This document shows, piece after piece, positions 8,058 through 16,559 of a stretch of DNA of 64,000 nucleotides (position 1 is its first letter; every line of letters begins with the position of its first letter). The stretch comes from Actinomycetales bacterium (GTDB lineage Bacteria; Actinomycetota; Actinomycetes; Actinomycetales; Dermatophilaceae): positions 1 through 64,000 of the forward strand of contig JADJVI010000009.1 of assembly GCA_016710645.1 (NCBI GenBank), read 5' to 3'. Position numbers and translations under genes: made by a program. Under the pieces are notes generated by a model. The model did not search any database, was not told where the DNA came from, and saw only the letters and a program-made list of their open reading frames with translations.

Positions 8058-8690
8058 CTAGCGTTTGACCGCGACGAGGACGCCATCGCCGACGGGCAGC
8101 AGGCTCACCAGATAGTCCTCGCCGTCTCGCAGCGCCTTGCCGAGGTCGCGCAGCGTCCGGGTTGTCTCGTCGCGGACCGCAGGGTCGGCGACCTGGTCGT
8201 GCCAGAGCATGTTGTCCATGACGAGCACCCCACCCTGGCGCAGCAGCCGAGTCGCGGCCGCGACGTAGTCGGGATACTCGGCCTTTGCCCCGTCGACGAA
8301 GACCAGGTCATAGGCGCCGTCGGTCATCCGCGACAGCACCTCCTGGGCCCGGCCAGTGATGACACGGGTGCGCTGGTGCGTGACGCCGGCAGCCGCGAAG
8401 GCTTCTTTGGCAGCGCGCTGGTGCTCGGCATCCACGTCGATGGTCGTGAGGACCCCGTGCGACGGCATACCCGCCAGCAGCCACAGCCCCGACACCCCTC
8501 CTCCGGTGCCGATCTCCACCACCGCGTGTGCCCCGATTGCCGCTGCCAGGGTGCGCAGCAGGCCGCCGACAGCCGCAGCGACTGGCACGGCCCCGAGGCT
8601 TTCGCCGCGGGCGCGAGCCGCTTCCGCATGCTGGTCCTCGACGAGGAACCCTTCGGCATACGCCCAACTCACCGCTCGGTTGGTGCTCAT
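8058..8690 (-). CDS. O-methyltransferase (Rv1220c-like)
   Basis: 210 residues, SAM-dependent methyltransferase of the caffeoyl-CoA/catechol OMT type. The SAM-binding motif VVEIGTGGGVSGLWLLAGM (about residue 58) and the metal/substrate segment VFVDGAKAEYPDYVAAATR are present, followed by VLVMDNMLWHDQVADP, where OMTs have the DN metal ligands. It sits divergently from sigE exactly as Rv1220c does in mycobacteria. The start at 8690 is chosen because a TATGGT box lies 7 bases upstream; the frame stays open further but without support. The acceptor is unknown. Confidence 0.85.
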   Translation of the reverse strand: MSTNRAVSWAYAEGFLVEDQHAEAARARGESLGAVPVAAAVGGLLRTLAAAIGAHAVVEIGTGGGVSGLWLLAGMPSHGVLTTIDVDAEHQRAAKEAFAAAGVTHQRTRVITGRAQEVLSRMTDGAYDLVFVDGAKAEYPDYVAAATRLLRQGGVLVMDNMLWHDQVADPAVRDETTRTLRDLGKALRDGEDYLVSLLPVGDGVLVAVKR

Positions 8691-8697
8691 GGCGCCC

Positions 8698-8703
8698 ACC
8701 ATA
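8698..8703 (-). promoter_or_regulatory. Leaderless -10 box of the O-methyltransferase
   Basis: On the minus strand TATGGT ends 7 bases before the ATG at 8690. Confidence 0.5.
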
Positions 8704-8906
8704 GCCCCGGGGGCGCGACCGCGCGGGGCGACGCGACCGCTCGCGGCACTGACCCGACGAGAGGTATGCCGCGACGCTCGCGTCGGTCTCATCCGCCCGG
8801 GTCGCGTCTTCCCCCGAGGGTCCCTCGCCGGTGTCAGGGGAATACCAGGGGTGGCCCCGATGGTTGGCCAGCCCACAGACGCGTCACAGTTGCATCGTGG
8901 GAAACC

Positions 8907-8933
8907 CGGGAACCCTGGGAGCACCTCGATCGT
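8907..8933 (+). promoter_or_regulatory. Probable ECF-sigma promoter of sigE
   Basis: GGGAACC at 8907-8913, 16 bases, then CGTC at 8930-8933. This is the -35/-10 pattern read by SigE/SigR-type ECF sigma factors. It would start a transcript about 30 bases before the sigE GTG, consistent with autoregulation, which is known for mycobacterial sigE. The functional assignment is inference from the match. Confidence 0.5.
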
Positions 8934-8970
8934 CAACCGCACGGACGCTTCCGAAAGGCGACAACCCCTC

Positions 8971-9639
8971 GTGACCGACATCCTCGTCCCGACCGACAGC
9001 CCCGCGGCTGCTGCCGCGCCCGATGCTGGCCAGGTCTTGAGTCACGACGCCTGGACACCGCCGACCTGGGAGCAGGTCGTCACCGAGCATTCGGCGCGCG
9101 TCTACCGCCTCGCCTACCGGCTGACCGGCAACCCCCACGACGCCGAAGACCTCACTCACGACGTGTTCGTTCGGGTTTTCCGCTCGCTGCACTCTTACCA
9201 GCCGGGCACGTTCGAGGGCTGGCTGCACCGCATCACGACCAACGTGTTCCTCGACAAGATGCGCCGCAAGCAGCGCATCCGCTTCGACGCGCTCCCCGAA
9301 GACGCTGCCTCCCGGATGGCCACCCGTGAGCCGGGCCCGGAACAGGTCTACGAGCAGACCCACTTCACCGATGACGTCCAGCGCGCGCTTGACTCCCTGT
9401 CGCCCGAGTTCCGGGCCGCGGTCGTGCTCTGCGACATCGAGGGCCTGTCCTACGAGGAGATCGCCGCCACGCTCGGCATCAAGCTGGGCACGGTGCGCTC
9501 GCGCATCCACCGCGGCCGCGCCGCCCTGCGCGAGTCGCTCGCCCATCGGGCGCCCGTCTCGTCGCCCGTCGCCGCGACTGTCCCGTCCCGGTCCGTCGGG
9601 TCGGTCCGGCCCGCTGTCGTGGCCTCGGGGGCCAGGTGA
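8971..9639 (+). CDS. sigE: ECF RNA polymerase sigma factor SigE
   Basis: 222 residues. Region 2 spans about residues 34-100 (HSARVYRLAYRLTGNPHDAE, then DLTHDVFVRVFRSL for -10 recognition) and region 4 about 130-190 (SYEEIAATLGIKLGTVRSRI helix-turn-helix). It directs transcription of envelope-stress genes. The downstream order anti-sigma-htrA-tatB and the divergent O-methyltransferase match the mycobacterial sigE locus. GTG at 8971 follows GAAAGGCG. The stop overlaps the anti-sigma GTG. Upstream lies an ECF-type promoter that could give autoregulation. Confidence 0.92.
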   Translation: MTDILVPTDSPAAAAAPDAGQVLSHDAWTPPTWEQVVTEHSARVYRLAYRLTGNPHDAEDLTHDVFVRVFRSLHSYQPGTFEGWLHRITTNVFLDKMRRKQRIRFDALPEDAASRMATREPGPEQVYEQTHFTDDVQRALDSLSPEFRAAVVLCDIEGLSYEEIAATLGIKLGTVRSRIHRGRAALRESLAHRAPVSSPVAATVPSRSVGSVRPAVVASGAR

Positions 9640-10277
9640 CCCGACATCTCACCGACGAACTGAGCGACTACGCCGACCGCCGCATGAGCGGGCCGGCGTT
9701 GCTCGCGTGGGACCGGCACGTGGCGGTCTGCGAACACTGCCGGTATGCCGTGGCCACCGAGCGCCGGATGCTCACCTCACTGCGCAGTGGTCCGCCTGTG
9801 GTCTCGGCGCAGTTGCAGGCGATGTTGCTCGCGCTTGCCGACAACGCGCTGACCGCCCCCGACTCCAGGCCGACCCTCCGCGACTCGGCCGGCAGCCCTG
9901 GCGCGTCGCCGGTGCGCCAGGCAGCCGTGCCACCCATTCCGCTGGCGCCCAACCCGCTCATCGCCCTGCGACTGCCCACCGTGCCTCCCTCGGCGCCGGC
10001 CCTGCACCGGTCGTTGCGTCGAGCGGCGGCCCTGGCCGGGTTGGCCGCTTCGGCATCCGTCGCTGCGGCGTGGGCGGTCGGTGTTGCCGGGCCGACCCAG
10101 CAGCCCAGCCTGGCCCCGTCTGCGCGCCTCACCTATCCCACCTTCGGGACCACGACCCCCGAGGCCGTCCCGGCGATCGCTCGGCTTACGGCCGGCGGTC
10201 GACTGAATCCCCTCACCATTCCCGCAGGCCGCAACGGCACCACCACCCCCGACACCACGGAGCGTTCCGACCGATGA
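9636..10277 (+). CDS. rseA: Zinc-binding anti-sigma factor of SigE (RseA-like)
   Basis: 213 residues. The N-terminal ZAS motif H28-x3-C32-x2-C35 lies within RHVAVCEHCR, the zinc site of anti-sigma factors that release the sigma factor on redox or proteolytic signals. A Pro/Ala-rich linker leads to one likely membrane helix (about residues 131-152) and a short external tail. It is translationally coupled to sigE and to htrA by 4-base overlaps, so sensor, regulator and effector protease are made together. Confidence 0.85.
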   Translation: MTRHLTDELSDYADRRMSGPALLAWDRHVAVCEHCRYAVATERRMLTSLRSGPPVVSAQLQAMLLALADNALTAPDSRPTLRDSAGSPGASPVRQAAVPPIPLAPNPLIALRLPTVPPSAPALHRSLRRAAALAGLAASASVAAAWAVGVAGPTQQPSLAPSARLTYPTFGTTTPEAVPAIARLTAGGRLNPLTIPAGRNGTTTPDTTERSDR

Positions 10278-11629
10278 GCCAGACCCCCGACCGTCCCCTG
10301 GAGACCGAGGACGGCAGGGAGCTGCCGCACCCGTCGGCATGGTTCCAGCCGCAGGCGCCCGAGTCGCCCCACGCGACCGCGCCCACCGCACCGTGGCCGG
10401 CGAGCGGCACGGCATACCCGGCGGTGTTCCCTCCGAGTCCGTATGCCGCGCAGACTCCTGACCCGAGTCATCCCCCGTACGCCGCCCCAGCCGCTGGCTC
10501 GCCCATACCCCCGTATGCCGCCCCGGCACCGAGCAGTCCGCCTCCGGCCCGCCCGGCGTCCTCGGCTCGTGGGGTCCTGGCGCTGGCTGCGGCGGTCGGG
10601 CTGGCTGCGGGACTGCTCGGTGGTGGCGCGGGTGCCTACCTGGTCAATCGGTCCACGACGCCGACGGTGAGTTCGCCCCTCCCGGCCCCCCAGCCCGGCG
10701 CGACCTTGCGACCGGATGGCAGCATCGCCAAGATCGCGGCCACGGCGTTGCCCAGCGTCGTGACGATCAAGACCTCCACGGCTGCGGGGGCGGGCACGGG
10801 TTCCGGGTTCGTCATCGACGGGGCCGGTCACATCCTCACGAACAACCACGTGGTGTCCTCCGCGGCTGATGGCGGGAAGATCGCCGTCGAGTTGTCAGAC
10901 GGCTCCAGCGTCGACGCGACGATCGTCGGGCGGGACGCTTCCTACGACCTGGCCGTGCTCAAGGTGGAGCGCACCGGACTGACGCCGTTGGCCTGGGGGC
11001 GGTCGACCGAGGTGGTCGTCGGCGACGGTGTCATCGCGGTGGGGGCGCCGCTCGGCTTGGAGGCGACCGTCACCAGCGGGATCATCTCGGCGCTGGACCG
11101 TCCGGTGGTCGCCGGAGATGGCAACGAGTCGAGCTTCATCAACGCGATCCAGACCGACGCGGCGATCAACCCCGGCAACTCTGGTGGCCCGCTGCTGGAC
11201 ATGAACGGCCGGGTCATCGGGGTCAATTCGGCGATCGCTCGGGACCCGGGCTCGGTGACCGGCGTGAGTGGCAGCATCGGGGTGGGCTTTGCGATTCCCA
11301 GTGACCAAGCTGCCCGCACCGCCGAGCAACTCATCTCGACCGGCAAGGCGGTGCACCCGGTCATCGGGGTGCGACTGGACGGACGGTTCGAGGGCACCGG
11401 CGCGAAAGTGCTCGCCCCGGGTGGGGTGACCGCAGGCAGTGCGGCCGAGAGCGCCGGCCTGCAGGACGGGGATGTCATCGTCGCCTTCGACGGCAAACGA
11501 GTCACCGACCGCAATCAGTTGGTGGTGGCGATCCGTGCCCGCACCGTGGGCGAAACGGTCAAGCTCACCATCGAACGCAACGGGCAGCGGATGGACCTCT
11601 CGCTGACGCTACAGTCCTCTGGTAGCTAG
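10274..11629 (+). CDS. htrA: HtrA/DegP-type membrane-anchored serine protease with PDZ domain
   Basis: 451 residues. A long Pro/Ala/Tyr-rich cytoplasmic N-terminus (1-95) precedes a single membrane helix (about 98-122). The trypsin-like protease has H192 (LTNNHVV), D225 (SYDLAVLK) and S303 (NPGNSGGP), and a PDZ domain lies near 355-445 (AGLQDGDVIVAFDG). It degrades or refolds damaged envelope proteins, and in mycobacteria takes part in SigE signalling. It is coupled to the anti-sigma gene. The repeated PYAAP-type stretches in the N-terminus encode several copies of the GTATGCCG/CGGCATAC octamer. Confidence 0.9.
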   Translation: MSQTPDRPLETEDGRELPHPSAWFQPQAPESPHATAPTAPWPASGTAYPAVFPPSPYAAQTPDPSHPPYAAPAAGSPIPPYAAPAPSSPPPARPASSARGVLALAAAVGLAAGLLGGGAGAYLVNRSTTPTVSSPLPAPQPGATLRPDGSIAKIAATALPSVVTIKTSTAAGAGTGSGFVIDGAGHILTNNHVVSSAADGGKIAVELSDGSSVDATIVGRDASYDLAVLKVERTGLTPLAWGRSTEVVVGDGVIAVGAPLGLEATVTSGIISALDRPVVAGDGNESSFINAIQTDAAINPGNSGGPLLDMNGRVIGVNSAIARDPGSVTGVSGSIGVGFAIPSDQAARTAEQLISTGKAVHPVIGVRLDGRFEGTGAKVLAPGGVTAGSAAESAGLQDGDVIVAFDGKRVTDRNQLVVAIRARTVGETVKLTIERNGQRMDLSLTLQSSGS

Positions 11630-11678
11630 CGACATCGAAGGCTGGTGACGGCCGGGATCGGGGAGGAGGACTGCTGCC

Positions 11679-12044
11679 ATGTTCGATATCAACGGGTACG
11701 AGTTCATCGTCCTGGTCATCGTGGCCATTGTCGTCCTCGGCCCCGAACGGCTGCCGGAGTATGCCGCGAAGCTCGGCCGGTTGGTGCGGCAGTTGCGGGT
11801 CATGGCCGACGGCGCCAAGGCCCAACTCAAGGACCAGTTGGGCCCAGAGTTCGACGATCTGAACTGGCGGCAGTACGACCCCCGACAGTACGACCCGCGC
11901 CGCATCGTCCGCGAAGCCTTGCTGGACCCGGTCCCCGGAGCCGCGGCGGAGGCAACGGCCACCGACTTGGGCGCACCGGCCGGTCCGGCACCGGTTGTCC
12001 ACGATCCGATCAAATCGACGCCCTGGGACCCCGACGCAACCTGA
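11679..12044 (+). CDS. tatB: Twin-arginine translocase subunit TatB
   Basis: 121 residues: N-terminal membrane helix (about 7-22), the Gly-Pro hinge within VVLGPERLPEY, then an amphipathic helix and a charged disordered tail, the standard TatB plan. Length is normal for actinobacteria. A strong GGGAGGAGG ribosome site lies about 10 bases upstream. As in mycobacteria it follows htrA. It ends at a 229-base intergenic region holding a very long perfect inverted repeat. Confidence 0.9.
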   Translation: MFDINGYEFIVLVIVAIVVLGPERLPEYAAKLGRLVRQLRVMADGAKAQLKDQLGPEFDDLNWRQYDPRQYDPRRIVREALLDPVPGAAAEATATDLGAPAGPAPVVHDPIKSTPWDPDAT

Positions 12045-12118
12045 ATGAGCCGTCACCCGGCCAGCCCAAATGATCGCGATCTTCGCAGCCCCGTCTTTTG
12101 CTCTCAGAGCCCCCTCTC

Positions 12119-12176
12119 CGAGTTTTGGTGTGGCGGAATGCGCGCCCTGGCGCGCATTCCGCCACACCAAAACTCG
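12119..12176. repeat. 58-bp near-continuous perfect palindrome (28-bp arms)
   Basis: Arms 12119-12146 and 12149-12176 are exact reverse complements, separated by CT. The arms include an A/T-rich end (AGTTTTGGTG and its complement) and a GCGCGCC core. It sits between the convergent tatB and mrp genes, so it may act as a two-way terminator, but it is far longer than the 9-14 bp stems elsewhere here. A mobile palindromic element is an alternative. Confidence 0.9.
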
Positions 12177-12273
12177 TCAGAACAAGGGTCGGCACGTCGA
12201 GCGGTATGAGGGAAGCTGGCGGTCAGGCTGAGACGAGGTGACCGGGTGAGATTCGCGCGCGGTGACAGGGTCG

Positions 12274-13407
12274 TCAGCGCTTGATCGGCGAGACCCCCAA
12301 CGAACGACCCGACAGGCCGCGGGCGCGCGAGGCGAGGCCACGGGCGACGGCCCTCAGCGCGACGGCGGCCGGGGAGTCGGGATCTGCGAGCACGACCGGC
12401 ATACCCTCGTCGCCGCCGATGCGCAGGCGAGTGTCGAGGGGGACCTGACCGAGCAGCGGCACCTCGGCACCGATCGAGCGGGTGAGCGACTCGGACACGG
12501 CCTTGCCGCCACCAGCACCAAAGATCTCCTGGCGCGAGCCGTCCGGCAGCTCCAGCCAGGACATGTTCTCGACGACGCCGACGACCCGTTGGTGAGTTTG
12601 CAGGGCAATGGCGCCAGCCCGCTCGGCGACCTCGGCGGCAGCCAATTGCGGGGTGGTCACGACGAGGATCTCGGCGGTCGGCAGGAGCTGACCGATGGAG
12701 ATGGCGATGTCACCGGTGCCCGGGGGCAGGTCCAACAGCAGCACGTCAAGGTCGCCCCAGAACACGTCCGACAGGAACTGCTGCAGCGCGCGGTGCAGCA
12801 TCGGGCCACGCCAGACGACCGGCTGGTTGCCGGGGACGAACATGCCGATCGAGATGACCTTCACCTCATGCGAGATGGGCGGCATGATCATGTCGTCGAC
12901 CTGGGTAGGCGGTGTCGTCACGCCCAACATGCGGGGGATCGAGAAACCGTGGACGTCGGCGTCGACGACGCCCACCCGCAGGCCCTCGGCGGCCATCGCC
13001 GCGGCCAGGTTGACGGTGACCGACGACTTCCCGACGCCACCCTTGCCGGAGGCCACGGCATACACCCGGGTGAGGGAGCCGCTGCGCGCGAAGGGGATCT
13101 CGCGCTCGGCGACGCCGCCGCGGAGCTTGGTCTTGAGCGCGGCGCGCTGCTCGTCACTCATGACGTCCAGGCGCACGAGGACACCGGTGACCCCGGGCAC
13201 CTTCATCAAGGCAGCCGTCGTCTCGCTGCGCAGGGTGTCCTTCATCGGGCAGCCGGCGACGGTGAGATAGAGATCGAGGACCACCGCGCCGGACTCGTCG
13301 GCACCGACCGCCTTGACCATCCCGAGTTCGGTGATGGGCTTGCGGATCTCGGGGTCATTGACCGTCGCAAGCGCGGCGAGCAGTGTCTCGGTCGTGGGGG
13401 CAGTCAT
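12274..13407 (-). CDS. mrp: Mrp/NBP35-type P-loop ATPase (Fe-S cluster carrier family)
   Basis: 377 residues: N-terminal DUF59/MIP18 domain (to about residue 75, with TVAGCPMKDTLR), then a ParA/Mrp P-loop domain with the deviant Walker A SGKGGVGKSS and LDLPPGTGD. It is expected to carry or insert Fe-S clusters. The CxxC pair that binds the bridging cluster in ApbC is absent: after VENMSWLELP the sequence goes straight to IFGAGGG. The start at 13407 is preferred over 13416 because a TAGGAT box ends 7 bases upstream and overlaps the longer start. It is convergent with tatB, as in mycobacteria. Confidence 0.88.
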   Translation of the reverse strand: MTAPTTETLLAALATVNDPEIRKPITELGMVKAVGADESGAVVLDLYLTVAGCPMKDTLRSETTAALMKVPGVTGVLVRLDVMSDEQRAALKTKLRGGVAEREIPFARSGSLTRVYAVASGKGGVGKSSVTVNLAAAMAAEGLRVGVVDADVHGFSIPRMLGVTTPPTQVDDMIMPPISHEVKVISIGMFVPGNQPVVWRGPMLHRALQQFLSDVFWGDLDVLLLDLPPGTGDIAISIGQLLPTAEILVVTTPQLAAAEVAERAGAIALQTHQRVVGVVENMSWLELPDGSRQEIFGAGGGKAVSESLTRSIGAEVPLLGQVPLDTRLRIGGDEGMPVVLADPDSPAAVALRAVARGLASRARGLSGRSLGVSPIKR

Positions 13408-13414
13408 GCTCGCC

Positions 13415-13420
13415 ATCCTA
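13415..13420 (-). promoter_or_regulatory. Leaderless -10 box of mrp
   Basis: TAGGAT on the minus strand ends 7 bases before the ATG at 13407 and overlaps the alternative upstream ATG, so it decides the start. Confidence 0.5.
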
Positions 13421-13434
13421 GGTCGGCTCGCGGG

Positions 13435-14013
13435 TCAGCCTTCCATCGCTTGCTGGGAGGGCGTGGTCGGGGCGGATGTGGCCGGGGCAGGGCTGCGGCG
13501 GTCGTCGATCTCGTCGAGCAGGTCGCGCAGCTCGGCTCGGATGAAATCCCGGGTGGCCGTCTCGCGCAGCGCGATCCGCAGCGCAGCGACCTCCCGGGTG
13601 AGGAACTCGGTGTCGGCGAGGTTGCGCTCGTCGCGGGCTCGGTCCTGCTCGAGGAAGATCCGGTCGCGGTCGGCTTGGCGGTTCTGCGCGAGCAGGATGA
13701 GCGGCGCGGCATACGAGGCCTGCAGCGACAGGATCAAGGTGAGCAGCGTGTAGTTGAGCTCGCGCGGGTCGAACTGCAGCGTGGTCGGTGCGAAGGTGTT
13801 CCAGGCCAGCCACACCACGACGAAGACCGACATCCCCATGAGGAACTTCGCCGTGCCCATGAAGCGGGCAAACCGTTCGCTCCACACCCCAAAACGTTCT
13901 TGGTTGAGCGTCGGGGTGCGCACCGACACCGGCAGGCCGCGGCGCTGGCTGTCGCGGGGGAGGTCAAGGGCGTCGAGGGGTCGGCGGCCGGGGCGAGTAG
14001 TGGGCGTGGTCAT
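13435..14013 (-). CDS. DUF1003 family membrane protein
   Basis: 192 residues. Two membrane helices (about 57-73 and 88-110) are separated by a short loop holding WNTFAP and FDP motifs, followed by a long charged helix (RDRIFLEQDRARDERNLADTEF) that is a probable coiled coil. This is the DUF1003 plan. The start overlaps the stop of the MgtE-N/CBS gene (ATGA), so the pair is coupled. A role with the CBS protein in divalent-metal handling is plausible but unproven. Confidence 0.85.
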   Translation of the reverse strand: MTTPTTRPGRRPLDALDLPRDSQRRGLPVSVRTPTLNQERFGVWSERFARFMGTAKFLMGMSVFVVVWLAWNTFAPTTLQFDPRELNYTLLTLILSLQASYAAPLILLAQNRQADRDRIFLEQDRARDERNLADTEFLTREVAALRIALRETATRDFIRAELRDLLDEIDDRRSPAPATSAPTTPSQQAMEG

Positions 14014-15353
14014 CGGGTCGCCTCCCTCGGGTGGGTGATGCTCGGCCGCTCGGCGGGCACAGCGGTGTCGGCTTGGGGGGTGGCCTCGTGCTCACGCCAG
14101 TCCTCGCGCCAGTCCTCGGGGAGGATGTGGTCAAGGACGTCGTCGACGGTGACCGCGCCGACCAGGTGACCGTCTGGGTCCACGACGGGTGCGGCGATGA
14201 GGTCATAGGTCGCGAGGTGCCGGTGCACCTCGTCGACGCTGGCCGATGGCGACAGCGGATCGACCCGGTCGAGCGCCGCGCCCACGGGGGAGTGCGGAGG
14301 GTCGCGCAGCAGGCGCTGGATGTGGACGATGCCAAGGTAGCGGCCGGTCGGGGTCTCCAGGGGCGGACGGCAGACGAAGACCGTCGTCGCGAGGGTGGTC
14401 GGCACTTGCTCGCGACGCACCAGGGCCAGTGCTTCGGCGATGCTCGCCTCCGGGCCGAGGATGATCGGCTCACTGGTCATGAGGCCACCCGCGGTGTCCT
14501 CGGGGTAGCTGAGCAGGCGGCGCAGCGGCTCGGCCTCGTCGGGCTCCATCCGCGAGAGCAACGACTCCTGTTGCTCGACCGGCAACTCGGCCAAGAGGTC
14601 GGCGGCGTCGTCGGGCTCCATGGCTTCCAGCACATCGGCTGCTCGCTCGGTGTCCAGGCCGGCGAGGATCTCGACCTGGTCGTCCTCGTCGAGCTCCTGC
14701 AGGATGTCGGCCAGTCGGTCGTCGTCCAGGGCCTCGGCGACCTGGGCCCGCCGCGCCGGAGACAGCTCGTGGATGACATCGGCCAGGTCGGCTACCCGCA
14801 GATTCTCGTATGCCGCGAGCAACAGCTGGGCATCCTGGCTCGGGCCGTGGATCTCGAGTCCGGAGACTCGGTCGAGAGGGACGAGCGCGGTCTCACCTCG
14901 GCGGCGGGAGAAGGAGAGTCGGCGGCTGGGAGGCAGCACCCGGCATACAAAGGCTCGGTCGAGGATCCACTCGCGGCGCTGAACTGTGACCTGCAGGTCC
15001 TCGACCGTCGCGTCGTAGCTCGCACTCGGGTCGTCGGGGTCGGTCACCGTGACCCGCCGGTCGAAGAGTTCGGCGATGGCCAAGTGCTCAGTGGGACGTT
15101 GCTCGAAACGGCGCAGGTTGACCAGGCCGGTCGTGATGACGGCCTCCGCATCCAGCGAGGTGACTCGGGTCATCGGCATGAAGACCCGGCGCCGCCCCGG
15201 CACTTCCAGGACCAGACCGATCAGCCGTGGCCGGCCCTGACCGACACCGAGGCTGATGACCGCGTCGTGCACCCGCCCCACCGGATCGCCGAGCGGGTCG
15301 AAGACCTCGATCCCGGCCAAGCGAGAGAGGAACAAGCGGGTGGGCAACGTCAC
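14010..15353 (-). CDS. MgtE N-domain/CBS-pair protein lacking the channel domain
   Basis: 447 residues. A PRC-barrel-like N-terminal region (about 1-110) precedes the superhelical MgtE N domain with repeated acidic helices (ELDEDDQVEILAGLDTERAA, EAMEPDDAADLLAEL). A CBS pair follows (about 290-425, ending VDDVLDHILPED). The five-helix transmembrane channel of true MgtE Mg2+ transporters is missing, so this is a soluble cytoplasmic protein. Conservation of the acidic sensor helices suggests Mg2+ or nucleotide sensing. It is translationally coupled to the DUF1003 membrane protein, a possible partner. Confidence 0.85.
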   Translation of the reverse strand: MTLPTRLFLSRLAGIEVFDPLGDPVGRVHDAVISLGVGQGRPRLIGLVLEVPGRRRVFMPMTRVTSLDAEAVITTGLVNLRRFEQRPTEHLAIAELFDRRVTVTDPDDPSASYDATVEDLQVTVQRREWILDRAFVCRVLPPSRRLSFSRRRGETALVPLDRVSGLEIHGPSQDAQLLLAAYENLRVADLADVIHELSPARRAQVAEALDDDRLADILQELDEDDQVEILAGLDTERAADVLEAMEPDDAADLLAELPVEQQESLLSRMEPDEAEPLRRLLSYPEDTAGGLMTSEPIILGPEASIAEALALVRREQVPTTLATTVFVCRPPLETPTGRYLGIVHIQRLLRDPPHSPVGAALDRVDPLSPSASVDEVHRHLATYDLIAAPVVDPDGHLVGAVTVDDVLDHILPEDWREDWREHEATPQADTAVPAERPSITHPREATR

Positions 15354-15482
15354 GAAGGTCAGGCTAACCGCGGGGTGGGGCTGGCAGCGACGGCGCTGCT
15401 AGCGTCGCAAGAGAGTGCCCTCGGGCGGGGCCTTCGTCTCGGATGTCTGGATGGCCCGCCCCCACTGGATAGGAGCCGCCGC

Positions 15483-16559
15483 ATGCGTCACCCCAAGGAC
15501 TTCTACGCCCCGCTCGCGGTGGGAGCCCCGCAGCCGCTGCGTTCGGTGCCCGCGCGGCCGTCGCGGGTCATCCACTTCTTCGACCCGAGCAACCCCAAGA
15601 TGGCGGCCAAGATCCCGGAGATGGTGGGGTCGGTCGACGTCCTGCTGGGCAATCTCGAGGACGCGGTCAAGGCCGACAACAAGGAGGCCGCCCGCGCGGG
15701 TCTGGTGCAGATCGGCAAGAGCGTCGACTTCGGTGACCTCACCCAACTGTGGACCCGGGTCAACGCTCTCGACTCGCCGTGGGTGCTTGATGACCTCACC
15801 ACGCTCGTGACCGAGATCGGCGACAAGCTCGACGTCATCATGGTGCCCAAGGTGCAGGGCCCGGAGGACATCCACTATGTCGACCGGCTCCTCGCCCAGC
15901 TCGAGGCGCGGGCCGGCCTGACCCGCCCGATCCTCGTCCACGCGATCCTGGAGACCGCCCGCGGGGTGGCCAATGTCGAGGAGATCTGCGCGGCGAGCCC
16001 GCGCATGCAGGGCCTCTCGCTCGGCCCGGCCGACCTCGCCGCAGACCGGCGGATGAAGACCACCCGGGTCGGCGGCGGTCACCCCGGCTACCTCGTGCGC
16101 CAGGACCCGGTGGACGGCGACATCAACGGGCCGCGCACGGCATACCAGCAGGATCTGTGGCACTACACGATCGCCCGGATGGTCGACGCCTGCGCGAGCA
16201 CGGGGATCTTCCCCTACTACGGGCCGTTCGGCGACATCAAGGACGTCGTCGCATGTGAGGACCAGTTCCGCAACGCCTTCCTGCTCGGGTGCGTCGGCAC
16301 CTGGTCGCTGCACCCGGTGCAGATCGGCATCGCCAAGAAGGTCTTCAGCCCGTCCCCGGCCGATGTCGCGCACGCGCGGCGGGTCGTCGCCGCGATGGGT
16401 GACGGCACCGGCGCGGTCATGCTCGACGGCAAGATGGAGGACGACGCCAGCCTCAAGCAGTGCCTGGTCATGATCGAACTCGCCGAGCGGCTCGCCAAGA
16501 GCGACCCCGAGCTCGCCAGCTTGTATGCCGTCGACGGCGGCGAAGGAGGAACGGCCTGA
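15483..16559 (+). CDS. mcl1: HpcH/HpaI-CitE family lyase, probable malyl-CoA/beta-methylmalyl-CoA lyase
   Basis: 358 residues, TIM-barrel CoA-ester lyase. Visible features are HFFDPSNPKMAAKIPEM, LLGNLEDAVKADNK (metal Asp/Glu), IMVPKVQGPEDI, HAILETARGVANVEEI (catalytic Glu) and a long insert (about 190-215) typical of Mcl1-type enzymes. These cleave (S)-malyl-CoA or (2R,3S)-beta-methylmalyl-CoA to glyoxylate plus acetyl- or propionyl-CoA. ATAGGAGCC precedes the ATG. The last base is shared with the next gene. With the MaoC protein at 26.1-27.1 kb it fits the ethylmalonyl-CoA pathway. Confidence 0.82.
   Translation: MRHPKDFYAPLAVGAPQPLRSVPARPSRVIHFFDPSNPKMAAKIPEMVGSVDVLLGNLEDAVKADNKEAARAGLVQIGKSVDFGDLTQLWTRVNALDSPWVLDDLTTLVTEIGDKLDVIMVPKVQGPEDIHYVDRLLAQLEARAGLTRPILVHAILETARGVANVEEICAASPRMQGLSLGPADLAADRRMKTTRVGGGHPGYLVRQDPVDGDINGPRTAYQQDLWHYTIARMVDACASTGIFPYYGPFGDIKDVVACEDQFRNAFLLGCVGTWSLHPVQIGIAKKVFSPSPADVAHARRVVAAMGDGTGAVMLDGKMEDDASLKQCLVMIELAERLAKSDPELASLYAVDGGEGGTA

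Noticed and set aside
12262..14169. 635-codon plus-strand frame over mrp and DUF1003
   Set aside because: Shadow of two recognised minus-strand genes; composition is Gly/Arg/His-rich with no domain.
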